Shown here in pieces: positions 24,467 to 33,692 of a DNA stretch of 47,857 bases (positions within the stretch are counted from its first letter, which is position 1; every line of letters starts with the position of its first letter). Under the pieces are notes generated by a model. That model was not told the DNA's origin and did no database searches. It was given only the letters and a program-made list of their open reading frames with translations. Where the stretch lies: the NCBI GenBank assembly GCA_038843675.1, contig JAWBRV010000010.1, positions 1 to 47,857 of the forward strand, given 5' to 3'. This stretch comes from Candidatus Bathyarchaeia archaeon (lineage in GTDB: Archaea > Thermoproteota > Bathyarchaeia > 40CM-2-53-6 > CALIRQ01). The translations under genes were made by a program, and so were the position numbers.

Positions 24467-24811
24467 ATGGCCGATGCTCCGGTGCTCATACCGTTATTGG
24501 TCCTCGGGGCCCTGATCGGCTTTTTATTACGCGGAACGGGAGCCAAAATAGGCTGGAGGTTCGTGGCCCTTGGCTCCATTCTCGGAGGATTGGGGAACTT
24601 GGCGCATGGGGCCGTATTAATGCTGACCCGGGGCAGGATGGCGGCCGAGAGTGTTACCAGAATCCCGGCGATCAGGCAGGTCGTGGCCATCGATCCTCCC
24701 CCCCTCTTCCTAGCGCTCTGTTTCCTGACTGGCTCCCTCATGGTCCTATTCGTCTTCGCATCGGCAATCTTGATGCTCCGGATATGGAGGGGGAGAGGGC
24801 TTGAGGAATGA
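24467..24811 (+). CDS. small membrane protein heading the ABC operon
   Basis: A 114-residue protein with about three membrane helices (residues 7-23, 32-53, 80-105) separated by short polar loops, not a family I recognise. ATG at 24467. Its stop lies 11 bp inside the ATPase gene, so it is coupled to the ABC system and may be an accessory subunit. An ORF in the +1 frame over the same DNA is a shadow without membrane character. Confidence 0.6.
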   Translation: MADAPVLIPLLVLGALIGFLLRGTGAKIGWRFVALGSILGGLGNLAHGAVLMLTRGRMAAESVTRIPAIRQVVAIDPPPLFLALCFLTGSLMVLFVFASAILMLRIWRGRGLEE

Positions 24812-25508
24812 TGGGGAGATAGTAAGCGCCGAGGGGGTCACCAAGGTCTATTCCACAGGCGGATTGCGCTATGAGGCCCTTCGCGGGATATCGATCCGGA
24901 TCGAGAGCGGGGAACTCATTTCCATAGTGGGGCCCTCGGGCAGCGGGAAATCCACGTTGCTCCACATCATGGGCCTGATCGATAAGCCCAGCAGCGGGAG
25001 GGTCTTCTTCGAGGGCCGGGATACCTCGAAGATGGGCGAGGATGCGCTCGCGATGCTGAGGAACGAGCGCATCGGATTCGTCTTCCAAGCCTACAACTTG
25101 GTCCATCGCTTGACGGCCTTGGAGAACGTGGAGCTCCCCCTGATCTCGCGCGGAATTGACCCAAAGATCCGGCGGGAGAGGGCGATGAAAATGCTGGAGC
25201 TGGTCGGCCTTTCTTCGAAATACAAGAACAGGCCTTACGAGCTGAGCGGGGGTGAGCAGCAAAGGGTCGCAATCGCGCGAGCGCTCGTTACGAACCCCTC
25301 CATAGTTTTCGGCGATGAGATCACGGGGAATTTGGATAGCAAAACAACGCTCCAGATCGTGGAACTGGTGAGGGAGATAAATGAAAGTACCGGCACAGCC
25401 TTCGTCCTAGTGACCCATAACCCAGAAGTCGCCGCAGCAACCCGAAGGCGCATATTCCTACGGGATGGGAGGATAGAAAGGGACGAACGGAGGGAGGATT
25501 TCAATTGA
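24801..25508 (+). CDS. MacB/LolD-type ABC transporter ATPase
   Basis: A 235-residue ATPase of the MacB/LolD family, which powers mechanotransmission or lipoprotein/peptide export rather than classical transport. Walker A GPSGSGKST (about residues 41-49), signature LSGGEQQRVAIARAL, and Walker B IVFGDEITGNLDSKT, where the family usually has ADEPTGNLD. TTG start at 24801 has gggagaggg upstream and overlaps the previous gene. Its TGA overlaps the start of the next gene (TTGA). Confidence 0.92.
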   Translation: MRNDGEIVSAEGVTKVYSTGGLRYEALRGISIRIESGELISIVGPSGSGKSTLLHIMGLIDKPSSGRVFFEGRDTSKMGEDALAMLRNERIGFVFQAYNLVHRLTALENVELPLISRGIDPKIRRERAMKMLELVGLSSKYKNRPYELSGGEQQRVAIARALVTNPSIVFGDEITGNLDSKTTLQIVELVREINESTGTAFVLVTHNPEVAAATRRRIFLRDGRIERDERREDFN

Positions 25509-26479
25509 GGGATATCCGCCTCGCGCCGGCCATATTGATTGCGCTGATCGCATTGGGATATGCAACAACTTCGTTCTCGGTCCAAGGGGCCGTCTATCAA
25601 ACGCCGCAGTTCAAGGTCGTGAGGGCGTCTTGGGGCACCTCTGACTCCGAGATCCAATCTGCCCCGGGGGATAAGAACATACCACTTTTAGTTATCGCGC
25701 AAAACATGAGCAATTCGACCATCACTGGCTTGAGCGGGACCTTGTTCCTGCAACCGCCCTTCTCCAACATCTCCGGCGGAAGGCTCGCCCGCGCCTTCTA
25801 TGAGGGCAGCGTTCCCCCAGGATCGACGTTCCTTTTGAGGTTCCCCTTGAACATAGATCCAGACGCGAGCCCGGGCGAGTATCGGCTGAGCATGAGGATC
25901 GAGTACCTAATGCTCGTAAGCGGCGTTGGGAAGACCCTCTACGTCGCCATGGAGGGAATTGTAGATATCCCAGTCTTGGTTACGGGAATGCGCTATCTAA
26001 TGATCTATTCCTTGAGCACTTTGCCCAGCGAAATTCAGCCGGCCGGGAACTTCACGATATCCGGGAGCATAGTCAATACGGCCTCCTCGAGCTTCTATAA
26101 CACCAACGTTTCGGTCTCATCGCCCGCGCTCGTGCGCTCTCCCTTCCTATTCATGGGGCAGGTGGATCCGAACATCCCGAGGCCGTTCAGCTTCTCCCTC
26201 CAAGCCAAAAGGGATCTCCAGAGCGGGGAGTACCCGATCAAAATCACAGTAACCTATCGAGATTCGCTAGGCGTGATCCATGTCAACTCGGCGACGGTGA
26301 CCATAAGCGTTCAACAGCGCGCGATCCAAACTAGGCCCGTAATAACCCAAGCGGAGAGGGGTCCCTTAGAAACGGCCATTGAGATCATTTGGAGGCTCAT
26401 CAGGTTCTTCCTCGGCCTCTTCGCCCTGCCATCCATCGGGCGCGCATGGGAGGGATTTCAGGCGCTTGCGAGCGGCTGA
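25505..26479 (+). CDS. secreted/anchored envelope protein of the ABC operon
   Basis: A 324-residue protein with an N-terminal signal or anchor segment (LAPAILIALIALGYATTSFS), then about 260 residues of beta-rich, Asn/Ser/Thr-rich extracellular sequence with several N-x-S/T sites (MSNSTITGLSG, FTISGSIVNTASS), and a C-terminal amphipathic/hydrophobic stretch (IIWRLIRFFLGLFALPSIG). This resembles the archaeal S-layer-domain (COG1361-type) proteins that accompany MacB-like permeases. TTG start overlaps the ATPase stop. Confidence 0.65.
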   Translation: MRDIRLAPAILIALIALGYATTSFSVQGAVYQTPQFKVVRASWGTSDSEIQSAPGDKNIPLLVIAQNMSNSTITGLSGTLFLQPPFSNISGGRLARAFYEGSVPPGSTFLLRFPLNIDPDASPGEYRLSMRIEYLMLVSGVGKTLYVAMEGIVDIPVLVTGMRYLMIYSLSTLPSEIQPAGNFTISGSIVNTASSSFYNTNVSVSSPALVRSPFLFMGQVDPNIPRPFSFSLQAKRDLQSGEYPIKITVTYRDSLGVIHVNSATVTISVQQRAIQTRPVITQAERGPLETAIEIIWRLIRFFLGLFALPSIGRAWEGFQALASG

Positions 26480-27698
26480 TGTATATTCGATGGCCCTCAA
26501 GGCGCTTAAGGATCGGAAGCTACGGAGCGCATTGACAATCCTAGGCATCACAATAGGATCGGCCCTCATAGTCGCCTTGGTCGCATCCACCGGCGGCCTC
26601 ACCGCCAGCGTATCCAAGCAGATAGAGAAGATAGGCATTACGACCATAATGATCTCCTCAACCTCGCCTCGATTCCAGATCACCGATGAGGACGTAATCT
26701 CCGTGAGGGGGATCCCGGGCGTAAAGGACGTCATCCCCTATATCTCTAGGAGGTTGAGCCTCAATTATGGAAGCAACAGCCTCTCCGTTTCGCTATTCGG
26801 GATCGAGCAGGGCAAGATCCAATCGATTTACAAGGGTCTCGCCTTAAGCCGGGGCACCTTGGCCGATGAATATGACCCGACCGGGGTGATCATTGGATCG
26901 GCCATAGCCAATCCCCCATCCGAGAGCTTTCCACCCCTCGACGTCAACGAGATGCTGATCCTCCAAGGGGGAGTTGGCTCGTCAACGTCGACATATTCCT
27001 TCATAGTAAAGGGGATCCTAGCGCCCTATGGCGCCGCGGGGTTCTTGGATATAGACGAGGCCGTCTTCATGAGCTTAACCGGAGCGCGCCTGTTATTCCG
27101 TTCGGCATATTATTCGGGCTTGTACGTCATCGCGGAGTCGGCCGACGCGGTGGACTCCGTCGTGACCTCATTACAAAACTATTACGGCTCAAGCGCTAGG
27201 ATCAGTAGCCCCTCCGCGCTCCTATCCACCGCGCAATCAGTCACCACTCAGCTCACCTACTTCCTCGGGAGCATCGCGGCGGTTTCGCTCTTCGTCGCCG
27301 GGGTCGGGATAGCTAATACAATGTATATCTCGGTCGTTGAGAGGACCCGGGAGATAGGGATCCTTAAGGCGATCGGATACAGGCCTAGGCAGATCCTCTC
27401 GCTCTTCTTGGCGGAGGCCGCGGTAACCGGGATGATAGGAGGCTTGATCGGGACGTCGGCCGGTGTGCTGCTGTCCTTCCTCCTAAGCGGGAATCTGCCG
27501 TTCGGTTTCCGGGTTCCGGGCATCGGGTTCAGGCCCGGCCAGAGCGCGACCGCGGGCGCATCCTTCTCGCCAGCGCTTTCCGCGGAGCTGATCCTCTTCT
27601 CCCTAACTTTTCCAGTGGCCATCGCGATCCTAGCGGGGCTTTACCCAGCTTGGCGCGCTTCTAGGATGGATACAGTGATCGCCCTGAAGTACGAATGA
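26466..27698 (+). CDS. MacB/FtsX-type ABC permease
   Basis: A 410-residue permease with the MacB layout: an N-terminal membrane helix (LTILGITIGSALIVALVAST), a periplasm-facing MacB_PCD domain (about residues 50-270), then three membrane helices including the conserved VERTREIGILKAIGYRPRQI loop. The frame runs upstream to 26379, but TTG 26466 gives the family start (MRAADVYSMALKALKDRKLR) with gggagg about 12 nt before it; ATG 26490 is the alternative. It overlaps the envelope protein gene by 14 bp. Confidence 0.9.
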   Translation: MRAADVYSMALKALKDRKLRSALTILGITIGSALIVALVASTGGLTASVSKQIEKIGITTIMISSTSPRFQITDEDVISVRGIPGVKDVIPYISRRLSLNYGSNSLSVSLFGIEQGKIQSIYKGLALSRGTLADEYDPTGVIIGSAIANPPSESFPPLDVNEMLILQGGVGSSTSTYSFIVKGILAPYGAAGFLDIDEAVFMSLTGARLLFRSAYYSGLYVIAESADAVDSVVTSLQNYYGSSARISSPSALLSTAQSVTTQLTYFLGSIAAVSLFVAGVGIANTMYISVVERTREIGILKAIGYRPRQILSLFLAEAAVTGMIGGLIGTSAGVLLSFLLSGNLPFGFRVPGIGFRPGQSATAGASFSPALSAELILFSLTFPVAIAILAGLYPAWRASRMDTVIALKYE

Positions 27699-27743
27699 GG
27701 GGCGGGAGAGGCTTTGGGGGAAGGTAAGGGGGCATAATTAGGG

Positions 27744-30700
27744 TTGAGGGGATCGCTTTCATCAATACTCCTCTTGGCGATCCTGAGTCCCCTCCCTTGG
27801 ATGGGGAAGGCGCTGGGGAGCGATGTGCCAGTTGAGATGTCCCCCGGCAAGGTCCCGCCACTGGGCAATAACCATTACCTAAGGACCCCGGAGGTTCGGG
27901 TCAAGGCCGGATTCTCGAGGGCGATAATCCTCCAAGAAACCGTTGGGGATCTCCTGTTCAGTGTAACAGTCGAGGGAAGGAGGCGGAACATAGCGATCTA
28001 TATCCCGCCGGAGTTCGGGGTGAAGGGCTTAGATCACGTTTGGACCGATATAACGAACGATTATCGATTCATATCGCTATCGAGGCTCTCCGACCGCGAC
28101 CCGATAGCCCCCGGGTGGAGGAGGGTCCTCGTTTCTAGCGAAAGGGGCATACCCCCGGGATCCCATTTCATAAGGATATTCAATGTCACCGCCCCCAGTA
28201 TCGTTGGGCGATATTTCTTCAAGATATATGTGGACGGTGCCTCCATTGGTGCCGAAAATTTTCCAACGCTCGTGGTATCGGCGGACCCGAACCCGGCCTA
28301 TATCTCCGGAACGGTCCTTGACGGCGGTAGGGATCCGACGCGCTACGGCAGGCCCATTCGCCTCGAGGAGGGGCAGGGCGGGATGGTCATAGCGGAGGGG
28401 GTGACCCCGGATGGGCGTGTGATCGTGGCCCAAGCCTTCTTCAATTCATCGGCCAATGGTCGATATACCCTCTATGGCCTAGCCCCGGGCATATATCGAT
28501 TAACCGCCTCAGCCGCGGGCTATTATAACGCAACAAAGCCCGAGCCCGTAGCGGTACTCGCTGGCCAATCGCTGGAGGGAATCGATCTGCACGTGAGCCC
28601 AAGCCCGAGGATAGAGGGGATCGTGTGGTCCAAATGCGGGGGATTCCCATGCGAATGGGGATCTATCGGCAGGAGGCCCGGGCCGATGGGCGGCGCCGCC
28701 TTGGTCTACGTGGGCTCAGGCGTTCTCCCGGGATGCGATCTGATATACGCGTTCCGCGGGGGCAATAGCACCGATTTCTTCAGATATGATGCCATATCGG
28801 ATAAATGGGAGCCGAAGCGATCAGCTCCGGGCCCGGTGGGCCCCGGGGGTTCACTCGCCTTCGATGGCATTCAATACATTTACGCCCTCCAAGGAGGGGG
28901 CTCTCGAGCGTTCTGGCGCTATGATATTGTGGAGGACGAGTGGGAGGCTTTGGAGGACGCTCCATTCCCCGTGGGAGCTGGCGGGTCCCTCGTTTTCTGC
29001 GGGGGCTTGATCTACGCCCTGGCCGGCGGGGGCTCGAGTGGGTTCCGATACTACGATCCTGTGATGGGCCAATGGGGGGGATATCTCCCGGATACCCCCC
29101 ATCCGATCGGGGCAGGGGGATCGCTCGTCTTCGCCGATGGCTCCATATATGCGCTGGCTGGGGGCGGCACGAGCCATTTTTGGATGTATAACCTCTCCGA
29201 TCCCGCCCTAGGTTGGCAAACCCTCGCAAGCGCGCCCTTTTCTGCGAAGGACGGGGCATCGATGGCATACGATCCCATCAATAAAGTCATATACGCGCTC
29301 GCGGGAGGGGGCTCGGGAGATTTCAGATATTATTCGACGACTTGGATGGTTTGGTCATCATCCCTATCCTCCCCTGACTGTGTTAAATCCGGGGGTGCGT
29401 TGGCATTCGACACCAGCAATGGAAGGCTTTATGCGTTCTTGGGGGGAGGGTCGGAGGCCTTTCGGCGCTACGATCCATCCTCCGATTCATGGGGCGATGC
29501 GAAGTCCTTCCCATCGCTTTATCCTAGGCCCATATCGATCGAGATATTGGATTCCCTAGGCAATTCGAAGCGCATCCTCCAAGGACTAACCGATCCTGAA
29601 TCGACGAGATTCGATTTCTCCTATGGTGGGGAGATCAAGCTCGATGGGCATATACCCCAAGACGGCGCGGGATACATTTCCGGCATCTCCCCGGGATCCT
29701 ATATCCTCAGGGCTTGGGCGAACCAATACATCCAGCCGAGCGCGGTGGAGCTCCCCGGCCTCCACATCAAGGCGACCGGCGTATGGATCGACCTCTCGAG
29801 CCAAGACGCATCGAAGAGGATCGAGTTCGACATCCACCGAGCCGGCCGGGCGGAGATAACGGTGCATTTCAAGGATTATGCAGGATTGAAAAAGGCCACG
29901 CCTATCGGATCCGATAAAACGCTCACGGTGGAGATATACGACCGCGATGGGACCGTATGGGCGCGCAACTCCACGAAGGTGTACGCCGGGAACTCCTCCG
30001 GATCGGTTATCCTGACGGGCCCATTGGGTACCCTTCGGGACTACGGAATCCCGAAGGGCACCTACGGCATCAGCGTTTCCATCCCCGGGTTTTACCAGCC
30101 CTACGATTCCTACATCACCATCTCCGAGAATAACGCCGCGACGAGGATGAGCCTCGAGGTCCTCAAGGGGGGATCGTTGAATATCACGATCAATCCCGTG
30201 GACATGCAACGGCCTTCGATACCTAGGAAGTGGCGCCATCCCGGCGAGCCGATAAGGGTTGAGGTTAGGGACAGATATGGCGTTGAGATAATCGCTTCAA
30301 ACGTCACCTTTCAGAGGCTTCCCCCCCATGAGGGGGAGGGGGCGAGGCTCTCCATAACCGGGCTGAGGGCCGGCATTTACTCAATCCATATCTTCACCTA
30401 TGGATACGTCCAACCCAGCCCCTATTATGTTTCCGTATTCGAGGGCATTATGACGGACGTATCCGTGGACGTCATGTTGGGATGCGAGCTCAATATCACG
30501 GTGATCCTCAAGAAGGAGGGCATCTTCTCCAATGGCGTGGATACCTACCCCTTCTCCTCGCGAGTCCCAGTTCGCGTTCAAGTCTTGGATTCGATGAATC
30601 GGTTCGTGGCAGCAGCGACCTCCCATATACCATCGGACTCCAAAAGCTTCAGCCTATTGCTGGCCGGCTTCAGGAGATACGCGGGCGGCTATTCCGATCG

Positions 30701-31139
30701 AAGATGGATCAATTACTACGATACAACAGATGGCTCGGCGCAGCGCGATTATGGGCTGGCGGCCGACTCCTATAGGATACTAGTATATGTGCCGGGTTTC
30801 ATGCAAAGCGAGGAGATCGTAACGCCAGCGCCCCCCCAAGGTGGAAACGTGAGCATCATCCTGAGCCTTGAGCGGCTGGCGCATTTGACCGGGCGCGTCG
30901 AGAGCTTCGATGGCTTCGGGAGGCTCGTATACCTTAATTGGGCGAGGATCGATGCGATCGGCATCAATTCGAGGGATTCCGCGCCGACCTTGGATGGATC
31001 CTTCGAACTATGGCTTAAGGGGGGCCGCTATTTTATCATCTGCTTTTCAGACGGCTATGGGATGGTTTCGAAGGAGATAGCGATATCCGATGGCTCCGAT
31101 TCATCCCTCGATTTCCGCTTAGAGGCGATCCCCGCTTGA
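27744..31139 (+). CDS. large secreted Kelch / carboxypeptidase-regulatory-like protein
   Basis: An 1131-residue protein with an N-terminal signal peptide (SSILLLAILSPLPWMGKALG). Parts in order: a beta domain (about 30-185), a carboxypeptidase-regulatory-like module (about 187-285; NGRYTLYGLAPGIYRL), six Kelch repeats (about 332-590) predicted to form a beta-propeller, and then four or more further beta-sandwich modules with the same 'G.Y.I.V...GY' pattern (TYGISVSIPGFYQP, IYSIHIFTYGYVQP, SYRILVYVPGFMQS). Many N-x-S/T sites suggest glycosylation. No C-terminal anchor is visible. TTG start at 27744, 45 nt after the permease. Probably surface-exposed or secreted, handling or binding polymers; substrate unknown. 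Confidence 0.8.
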   Translation: MRGSLSSILLLAILSPLPWMGKALGSDVPVEMSPGKVPPLGNNHYLRTPEVRVKAGFSRAIILQETVGDLLFSVTVEGRRRNIAIYIPPEFGVKGLDHVWTDITNDYRFISLSRLSDRDPIAPGWRRVLVSSERGIPPGSHFIRIFNVTAPSIVGRYFFKIYVDGASIGAENFPTLVVSADPNPAYISGTVLDGGRDPTRYGRPIRLEEGQGGMVIAEGVTPDGRVIVAQAFFNSSANGRYTLYGLAPGIYRLTASAAGYYNATKPEPVAVLAGQSLEGIDLHVSPSPRIEGIVWSKCGGFPCEWGSIGRRPGPMGGAALVYVGSGVLPGCDLIYAFRGGNSTDFFRYDAISDKWEPKRSAPGPVGPGGSLAFDGIQYIYALQGGGSRAFWRYDIVEDEWEALEDAPFPVGAGGSLVFCGGLIYALAGGGSSGFRYYDPVMGQWGGYLPDTPHPIGAGGSLVFADGSIYALAGGGTSHFWMYNLSDPALGWQTLASAPFSAKDGASMAYDPINKVIYALAGGGSGDFRYYSTTWMVWSSSLSSPDCVKSGGALAFDTSNGRLYAFLGGGSEAFRRYDPSSDSWGDAKSFPSLYPRPISIEILDSLGNSKRILQGLTDPESTRFDFSYGGEIKLDGHIPQDGAGYISGISPGSYILRAWANQYIQPSAVELPGLHIKATGVWIDLSSQDASKRIEFDIHRAGRAEITVHFKDYAGLKKATPIGSDKTLTVEIYDRDGTVWARNSTKVYAGNSSGSVILTGPLGTLRDYGIPKGTYGISVSIPGFYQPYDSYITISENNAATRMSLEVLKGGSLNITINPVDMQRPSIPRKWRHPGEPIRVEVRDRYGVEIIASNVTFQRLPPHEGEGARLSITGLRAGIYSIHIFTYGYVQPSPYYVSVFEGIMTDVSVDVMLGCELNITVILKKEGIFSNGVDTYPFSSRVPVRVQVLDSMNRFVAAATSHIPSDSKSFSLLLAGFRRYAGGYSDRRWINYYDTTDGSAQRDYGLAADSYRILVYVPGFMQSEEIVTPAPPQGGNVSIILSLERLAHLTGRVESFDGFGRLVYLNWARIDAIGINSRDSAPTLDGSFELWLKGGRYFIICFSDGYGMVSKEIAISDGSDSSLDFRLEAIPA
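28738..29511 (+). repeat. six Kelch repeats inside the secreted protein
   Basis: Six units of about 43-48 residues share the pattern: aromatic/aliphatic-YAL-x-GGGS-x2-F-x2-YD, then W, then P-x-P-x-G-x-GGSL-x-F. Units 2-5 have YALAGGG or YALQGGG almost unchanged. Six blades suit a closed propeller. Confidence 0.8.
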
Positions 31140-31217
31140 GGCTCATGGTCGTCGAATCGGGATGGGCCAGCGCGATAGGATTTTATCCCACTTGATTTAA
31201 CAAGGTTAGGGAGTTGA

Positions 31218-31733
31218 TTGAAGATGGCCGCGGAACGCCCCATGGCTTGGGCATTGGCCGCCTTCTCGGCGGCCCTCGGCTTGGAGGGCTTGTTAATCTC
31301 CCACCTGCAGGGGATGGGATTCCATCTCCCGGCCCAGCTCCCGACGATTGGTCCATTAGCCTCAGCGCTCCTCTTGCTCCTTCCCGCTCTAGCGGCCGCC
31401 GCCCTCGCCGCCTCCTGCTGGTTCGAGGCCGTTTCCACCAAGGGTGGCTTGATCGCGCTGGGGCCGCGGACCAAGGCCTTTGCCCTTTCAGCCATCCTGT
31501 TTTCCTTCGGGGCCGGGGCCTACCTTCCCAACCTCTTGACTTCCGATGCCTTCATGGGGATCCTGAGGGGTGTGGTTGCGATCGCCCCCCCTTTGGAGGG
31601 ATGGATGCAAATCTTCTCCGATGCCGCCCTCTCATTCTTCCGATTGGAGGGTGTATGGAAATACCTAATATCCCTGAACCTCGCCTCCGCGGCCTCCGCC
31701 TTGATGGCCTATGCGCTTAAGAGGAGGATTTGA
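31218..31733 (+). CDS. polytopic membrane protein
   Basis: A 171-residue protein of Ala/Leu-rich membrane helices (about residues 9-30, 44-68, 84-104, 148-166) with no family I recognise. Start is TTG 31218 with gggag upstream or ATG 31224 two codons later. It is 78 nt after the Kelch gene and is followed 58 nt later by another small membrane protein; either the tail of the Kelch operon or a separate unit. Confidence 0.6.
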   Translation: MKMAAERPMAWALAAFSAALGLEGLLISHLQGMGFHLPAQLPTIGPLASALLLLLPALAAAALAASCWFEAVSTKGGLIALGPRTKAFALSAILFSFGAGAYLPNLLTSDAFMGILRGVVAIAPPLEGWMQIFSDAALSFFRLEGVWKYLISLNLASAASALMAYALKRRI

Positions 31734-31791
31734 GGATTGGAAAGATTTATCCCCATGCCGACCTCCAATTGGCTCCAAAGGGTGGCTTCGC

Positions 31792-32172
31792 ATGGCCTTG
31801 GAAAAGGATAAGGAAAGGCCGGGGAGGATCCTGCTGGCCCCCTCGGTCCTTCATTTGATCGCGGCCGCGTATTTGATCGCGATGACCATATTCCTTGATC
31901 GGACGATGTTCCACCTCTACGCCATCTCGGCCCTTTCGATCGCGGCCGCCGTGGGAGGGCTGAAGGCGTTGCGCTGGGGGCTCTGGGCCTCCCTCTTGGC
32001 GGTGCCCCTCATGATCGCCTTGGCGATAGGGGCGCTGTATTACTCGATCGCCATAAGGGGTCTTGCCCCAGATGCTGTGACTATAGCCTTCCATGCCTCA
32101 TTGTTAGGCCTAGCTGCCATTTCGGTTATAGCAACGTTGATATTTTTAGCTAAGAGGGATCATTTCAAATAG
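31792..32172 (+). CDS. small four-helix membrane protein
   Basis: A 126-residue protein with four hydrophobic segments (about residues 16-36, 40-57, 59-80, 92-118) and charged ends. ATG 31792 with ggtgg about 7 nt upstream is preferred over the upstream GTG/TTG region at 31711. It ends 27 bp inside the end of the convergent glycosyltransferase gene. Function unknown. Confidence 0.6.
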   Translation: MALEKDKERPGRILLAPSVLHLIAAAYLIAMTIFLDRTMFHLYAISALSIAAAVGGLKALRWGLWASLLAVPLMIALAIGALYYSIAIRGLAPDAVTIAFHASLLGLAAISVIATLIFLAKRDHFK

Positions 32173-33480
32173 GGATTGCTCAAGGGAGCGGGGATCGATT
32201 TGGCCGTACTTCGGGGTCCTAAGGAACGGGGATTTCAAGCCCAAGAGGGCCTCGATGACGCCCTTGGAATTGCTGAAGATTATTCCACAAGCCAAGGCGC
32301 CGAGGCAGGCAAGCCTCTTTAGGCCGTCCATCCACCTCTCGTGCAGCTTTGAGATCGCCGTACCATATACGACCATGGGGGATAGGTAAACGGCGGCCGT
32401 GGAGGCCACCATTAAGGGCGTGATCGATAGCCTCCAATAATTGACGAAGAAGAAATTCACCGGGAAGACCAAGTAGTAGGGGATTGTTAGAAGTATTCCA
32501 ATGGCCGAGAGGGGAAAGACCATGTAGGCGCTCAGTTGAAGGAGGACGGCCAGCTTCTTTGGGAGCGAGAGGCTTCTATCTAAGATTATCCTCCACCAAT
32601 ACTTCTTCAGGCACTCTGTGAATCCCTTGGCCCATCTATATTGTTGCCTTTTGAAGGCAGAGAAGGTCGGGGGAAGCTCACCGGGGCATACGACCTCGGG
32701 CAGGTACCTATACTTCCATCCTCCCAGCAACAACCTCATGGAGAGGTCGAGGTCCTCGGCCAAGGTGTCAGGGGACCAGCCGCCGACAGATTCGATCGCC
32801 GCCTTCCTGAAGACCCCGCCGGTCCCGCTGAAGTGCGGGAAGAGGTTGGCCTTATACCTAGCCATCTGGTCTATTAGGTCGTGGGCATCCATTGCCAGCG
32901 AGGCGCCGAGCGTTAGCCAAGATGAGAACTTGTTCAAATACCCCAACCTAGTTTGGACGAAGGCTATGCGATCATCCTCATAAAAATGGGGGATCGTTAT
33001 CTTGAGGAAATCCTTTGGGGGCACATAATCGGCATCGAATATGGCTATGAAATCCCCGGAGGAGTTCCTCAAAGCCAATTGGAGGGCCCCGGCCTTGTAG
33101 CCGCTTCGATTGGGCCGCCTTAGGACCTTGACGAGATCCGGGAATCTGGATTGATAACCATCGACGATCTCCGATGTGCCATCGTTCGAATCGTCGACGA
33201 CCAATATCTCCAGCTTATCCCTCGGATAATCCAAGGCCAAGCAGGCATCTAGGATTCTAGATGCAACCCTTCTTTCGTTATAGAGGGGAATATGTATCGA
33301 AACCTTGGGCCAATCCTTCGGCTCATCGGGCTTGGTCCTCCTCTGGGAATGCCTCCCCAAGGAGATGGCGGTCAAGGCTAACCAATTCAGGCCATAGATG
33401 CCCAATAGCATGGTGACTATGGAGAGCGATATCAGCACGACCTGTTGAGGCGTAGTGAGCCAGCTGAGCGGGTAGTTCAT
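32146..33480 (-). CDS. processive family-2 glycosyltransferase (CESA-like)
   Basis: A 444-residue membrane glycosyltransferase. An N-terminal helix is followed by the GT-A domain with VSIHIPLYNE, DD in LVVDDSNDGT, the DAD motif in IFDADYVPP, the TED-equivalent LAEDLD, and QQYRWAKGF (QxxRW motif), which marks processive, polymer-making enzymes; then four or so C-terminal membrane helices. Likely makes or extends a surface polysaccharide. Its 3' end overlaps the convergent membrane-protein gene by 27 bp. Confidence 0.92.
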   Translation of the reverse strand: MNYPLSWLTTPQQVVLISLSIVTMLLGIYGLNWLALTAISLGRHSQRRTKPDEPKDWPKVSIHIPLYNERRVASRILDACLALDYPRDKLEILVVDDSNDGTSEIVDGYQSRFPDLVKVLRRPNRSGYKAGALQLALRNSSGDFIAIFDADYVPPKDFLKITIPHFYEDDRIAFVQTRLGYLNKFSSWLTLGASLAMDAHDLIDQMARYKANLFPHFSGTGGVFRKAAIESVGGWSPDTLAEDLDLSMRLLLGGWKYRYLPEVVCPGELPPTFSAFKRQQYRWAKGFTECLKKYWWRIILDRSLSLPKKLAVLLQLSAYMVFPLSAIGILLTIPYYLVFPVNFFFVNYWRLSITPLMVASTAAVYLSPMVVYGTAISKLHERWMDGLKRLACLGALACGIIFSNSKGVIEALLGLKSPFLRTPKYGQIDPRSLEQSLFEMIPLS

Positions 33481-33503
33481 CTTCCCGCGGTAAAAGACCG
33501 TCG

Positions 33504-33516
33504 CTTAAAATAAAAA
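33504..33516 (-). promoter_or_regulatory. TATA box for the GT2 gene
   Basis: The minus strand reads atttttattttaag, centred about 30 bp before the ATG at 33480, suggesting an almost leaderless mRNA. The remaining intergenic DNA to topA (33550-33690) shows no gene or further element. Confidence 0.5.
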
Positions 33517-33523
33517 TCTTTGG

Positions 33524-33547
33524 GGATCCGACCCAAAGCCCGGATCC
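33524..33547. repeat. 7-bp inverted repeat next to the GT2 promoter
   Basis: GGATCCG (33524-33530) and CGGATCC (33541-33547) are exact inverted copies with a 10-nt spacer, just upstream of the GT2 TATA box. Possibly an operator; the short arms make chance possible. Confidence 0.3.
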
Positions 33548-33692
33548 GCTCACAGATCCCCGGTTGGCCGATGCATCGGGAGTTCAAATTTTGGGACGAT
33601 CGGTGAATTTTGGTTTTGCGATCGAAGGGGATGGACATGCGCATGTATGGATGCCCTCGCGATCTTCAAGGAGACGCCGTTGAGGGGCCGCG

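Noticed and set aside
29586-30239. 217-residue antisense ORF inside the Kelch gene
   Set aside because: Arg/Pro/Gly-rich shadow of the third-position bias of the real gene; no promoter or ribosome site.
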